Assembly (NCBI GenBank): GCA_031404635.1
Contig: JANNHY010000167.1
Span: forward strand, 1-12,558
DNA: 12,558 nt
DNA from: JAENVT01 sp031404635
GTDB taxonomy: Bacteria > Actinomycetota > Acidimicrobiia > Acidimicrobiales > Ilumatobacteraceae
Reading direction: 5' to 3'
A model generated the notes under the pieces. It saw only the letters and a program-made list of their open reading frames with translations. It did no database searches and was not told the origin of the DNA. Positions 11,563 to 12,558 of the stretch are shown piece after piece. A program made the position numbers and the translations under genes. Every line of letters begins with the position of its first letter. Position 1 is the stretch's first letter.

Positions 11563-12558
11563 ATGTCGCTCGCCTCGCTTCCCCGTCTGCTTCGTGATGA
11601 TCGAGGGCTGACTCAAGCCTTCGGCAATCCCGCCGCGCTGGTGGCAGTGCCAGAGTCGGCGCGGGCGGTCACCGTCGCCGCTCTTGCCCAACTCGGTGAC
11701 CGTCATCCGCTGCTGGTGGCGACACCAACGGGCACCGACGCCGGGCAGCTCTACGACGACCTGTGCCAGTTCATGCCGCCCGACTCCGTCGTGTTGTTCC
11801 CGGCGTGGGAAACGTTGCCTTTCGAGCGAGTCAGTCCCAGTGTGGAAACCATGGGGCGGCGGATGGACGTGCTGTGGCGCCTGCGCCGCGACCTGGCGCG
11901 GGAACCAACCACCCAAATCGCGGCAACACAGATCATCGTTGCCGGGGTGCGGGCGCTGCTGCAACGGTTGAGCCCGGAGGCAATCAACGTCGAGCCGGTA
12001 CGGGTCCGACCCAACGACGTGATCGATCCCGATGCTCTGCTCGACAAGCTGATCGGTTTCGGCTACCGCCGCGAAGACCTGGTCGAGCATCGTGGCGAAG
12101 TCGCCAGGCGCGGCGCGATCATCGACGTCTTCCCGTCGACCGCCGACGCGCCCATCCGCATCGACCTGTGGGGCGACGAGGTCGACCGGTTGACCGAGTT
12201 CACGGTCAACGACCAGCGCAGCACCGACGACCTCACCGAGGTGCTCATCTTCCCCGCCCGCGAGTTGCTGCCCAGCCACGCCGTGCGGGCCCGCGCTGCT
12301 GAACTGGTTGCCGAGGAGCCCTGGGGTCGCGAGCATTGGGAACGCCTGGCCGAGGGCGCCGTCTTCGACGGCATGGAGAGCTGGCTGCCGTGGCTGGTCG
12401 AGGAGGAACATCTGCTCACCGACGTGCTGCCCACCACCGCCCGGGTTGCACTGGTCGAACCGCGCCGAATGCGCGATCGAGCGAACGACCTGCTCGCCGA
12501 GGAGGACGACCTGGCCCGGGCCCTCGCCGGTACCTGGGCGCGCGATGCGAACAAGACC
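11563..12558 (+). CDS. mfd: Transcription-repair coupling factor (3'-partial)
   Basis: The first 332 codons of Mfd are present; the frame is open to the window edge, and the full protein is usually about 1150-1200 residues. Mfd is the ATP-driven translocase that displaces stalled RNA polymerase and recruits UvrA. Only the N-terminal UvrB-like module and the start of the following region are visible: FPAWETLPFERVSPSVETMGRR (about 83-104) and HRGEVARRGAIIDVFPSTAD (about 178-197), followed by RIDLWGDEVDRL and VNDQRST. The RNAP-interaction and helicase domains lie outside. The ATG at 11563 is the first possible start after an in-frame TGA at 11551-11553. pth-mfd adjacency is common in bacteria. 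Confidence 0.95.
   Translation, partial: MSLASLPRLLRDDRGLTQAFGNPAALVAVPESARAVTVAALAQLGDRHPLLVATPTGTDAGQLYDDLCQFMPPDSVVLFPAWETLPFERVSPSVETMGRRMDVLWRLRRDLAREPTTQIAATQIIVAGVRALLQRLSPEAINVEPVRVRPNDVIDPDALLDKLIGFGYRREDLVEHRGEVARRGAIIDVFPSTADAPIRIDLWGDEVDRLTEFTVNDQRSTDDLTEVLIFPARELLPSHAVRARAAELVAEEPWGREHWERLAEGAVFDGMESWLPWLVEEEHLLTDVLPTTARVALVEPRRMRDRANDLLAEEDDLARALAGTWARDANKT

Noticed and set aside
11326..12411. Minus-strand open frame of 361 codons over pth and mfd
   Set aside because: It is a shadow of pth and mfd, whose plus-strand products match their families throughout. The antisense translation matches nothing recognisable.
1..12558. CRISPR array, insertion sequence, toxin-antitoxin or defence island
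   Set aside because: No regularly spaced repeats, transposase motifs, terminal inverted repeats or small toxin/antitoxin pairs were recognised. All sizeable regions are explained by the listed genes.

Overview
The window looks like a chromosomal segment of a high-GC actinomycetote, most likely from the class Acidimicrobiia. Three things support this. The left cluster tatD - small secreted protein - ksgA - ispE and the right cluster glmU - prs - rplY - pth - mfd are both present. Together they match the classical actinobacterial neighbourhood (in Mycobacterium tuberculosis: tatD, rpfB, ksgA, ispE ... pth, rplY, prsA, glmU ... mfd). There is an LLM-class, F420-type oxidoreductase, and a 32-residue bS22 ribosomal protein gene of the actinobacterial type. 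The class assignment is inference; no rRNA gene is present.

Layout. Positions 2-2628 (+) are a tight housekeeping operon: the 3' part of tatD, a membrane-anchored or secreted protein with a double-psi beta-barrel-like C-terminus where rpfB would normally sit, ksgA/rsmA starting 2 nt after it, and ispE overlapping ksgA by 4 nt. It converges on a minus-strand unit made of a tiny ribosomal protein gene (bS22, 2686-2784) and an alkylglycerone-phosphate-synthase-like flavoprotein (2878-4479). A divergent, clearly lower-GC gene for a GH144-like beta-1,2-glucanase family protein follows (4593-5885, +). It converges on a minus-strand pair: a NagD-type HAD phosphatase (5948-6856) and an LLM-class oxidoreductase (6942-7859). 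A tRNA-Gln(TTG) gene (7913-7983, +) leads into the second housekeeping run: a truncated glmU, prs, rplY (bL25/Ctc), pth, and the first 332 codons of mfd, which runs off the right edge.

Functions. Most genes serve core information and precursor pathways: rRNA dimethylation, isoprenoid MEP pathway, UDP-sugar and PRPP synthesis, translation and transcription-coupled repair. The middle block (2686-7859) is accessory and sits between two ancestrally linked clusters.

The points most worth a second look are these. GlmU has lost most of its acetyltransferase half and several substrate-contact residues. A degenerate RlpA-like barrel protein replaces RpfB. The GH144 gene is compositionally foreign and has no signal peptide. 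bS22 is tiny and apparently transcribed almost without a leader. A palindrome overlaps the putative start site of the HAD gene. No CRISPR array, insertion sequence, phage gene or recognisable defence system was seen, and no gene-free stretch exceeds about 115 bases.
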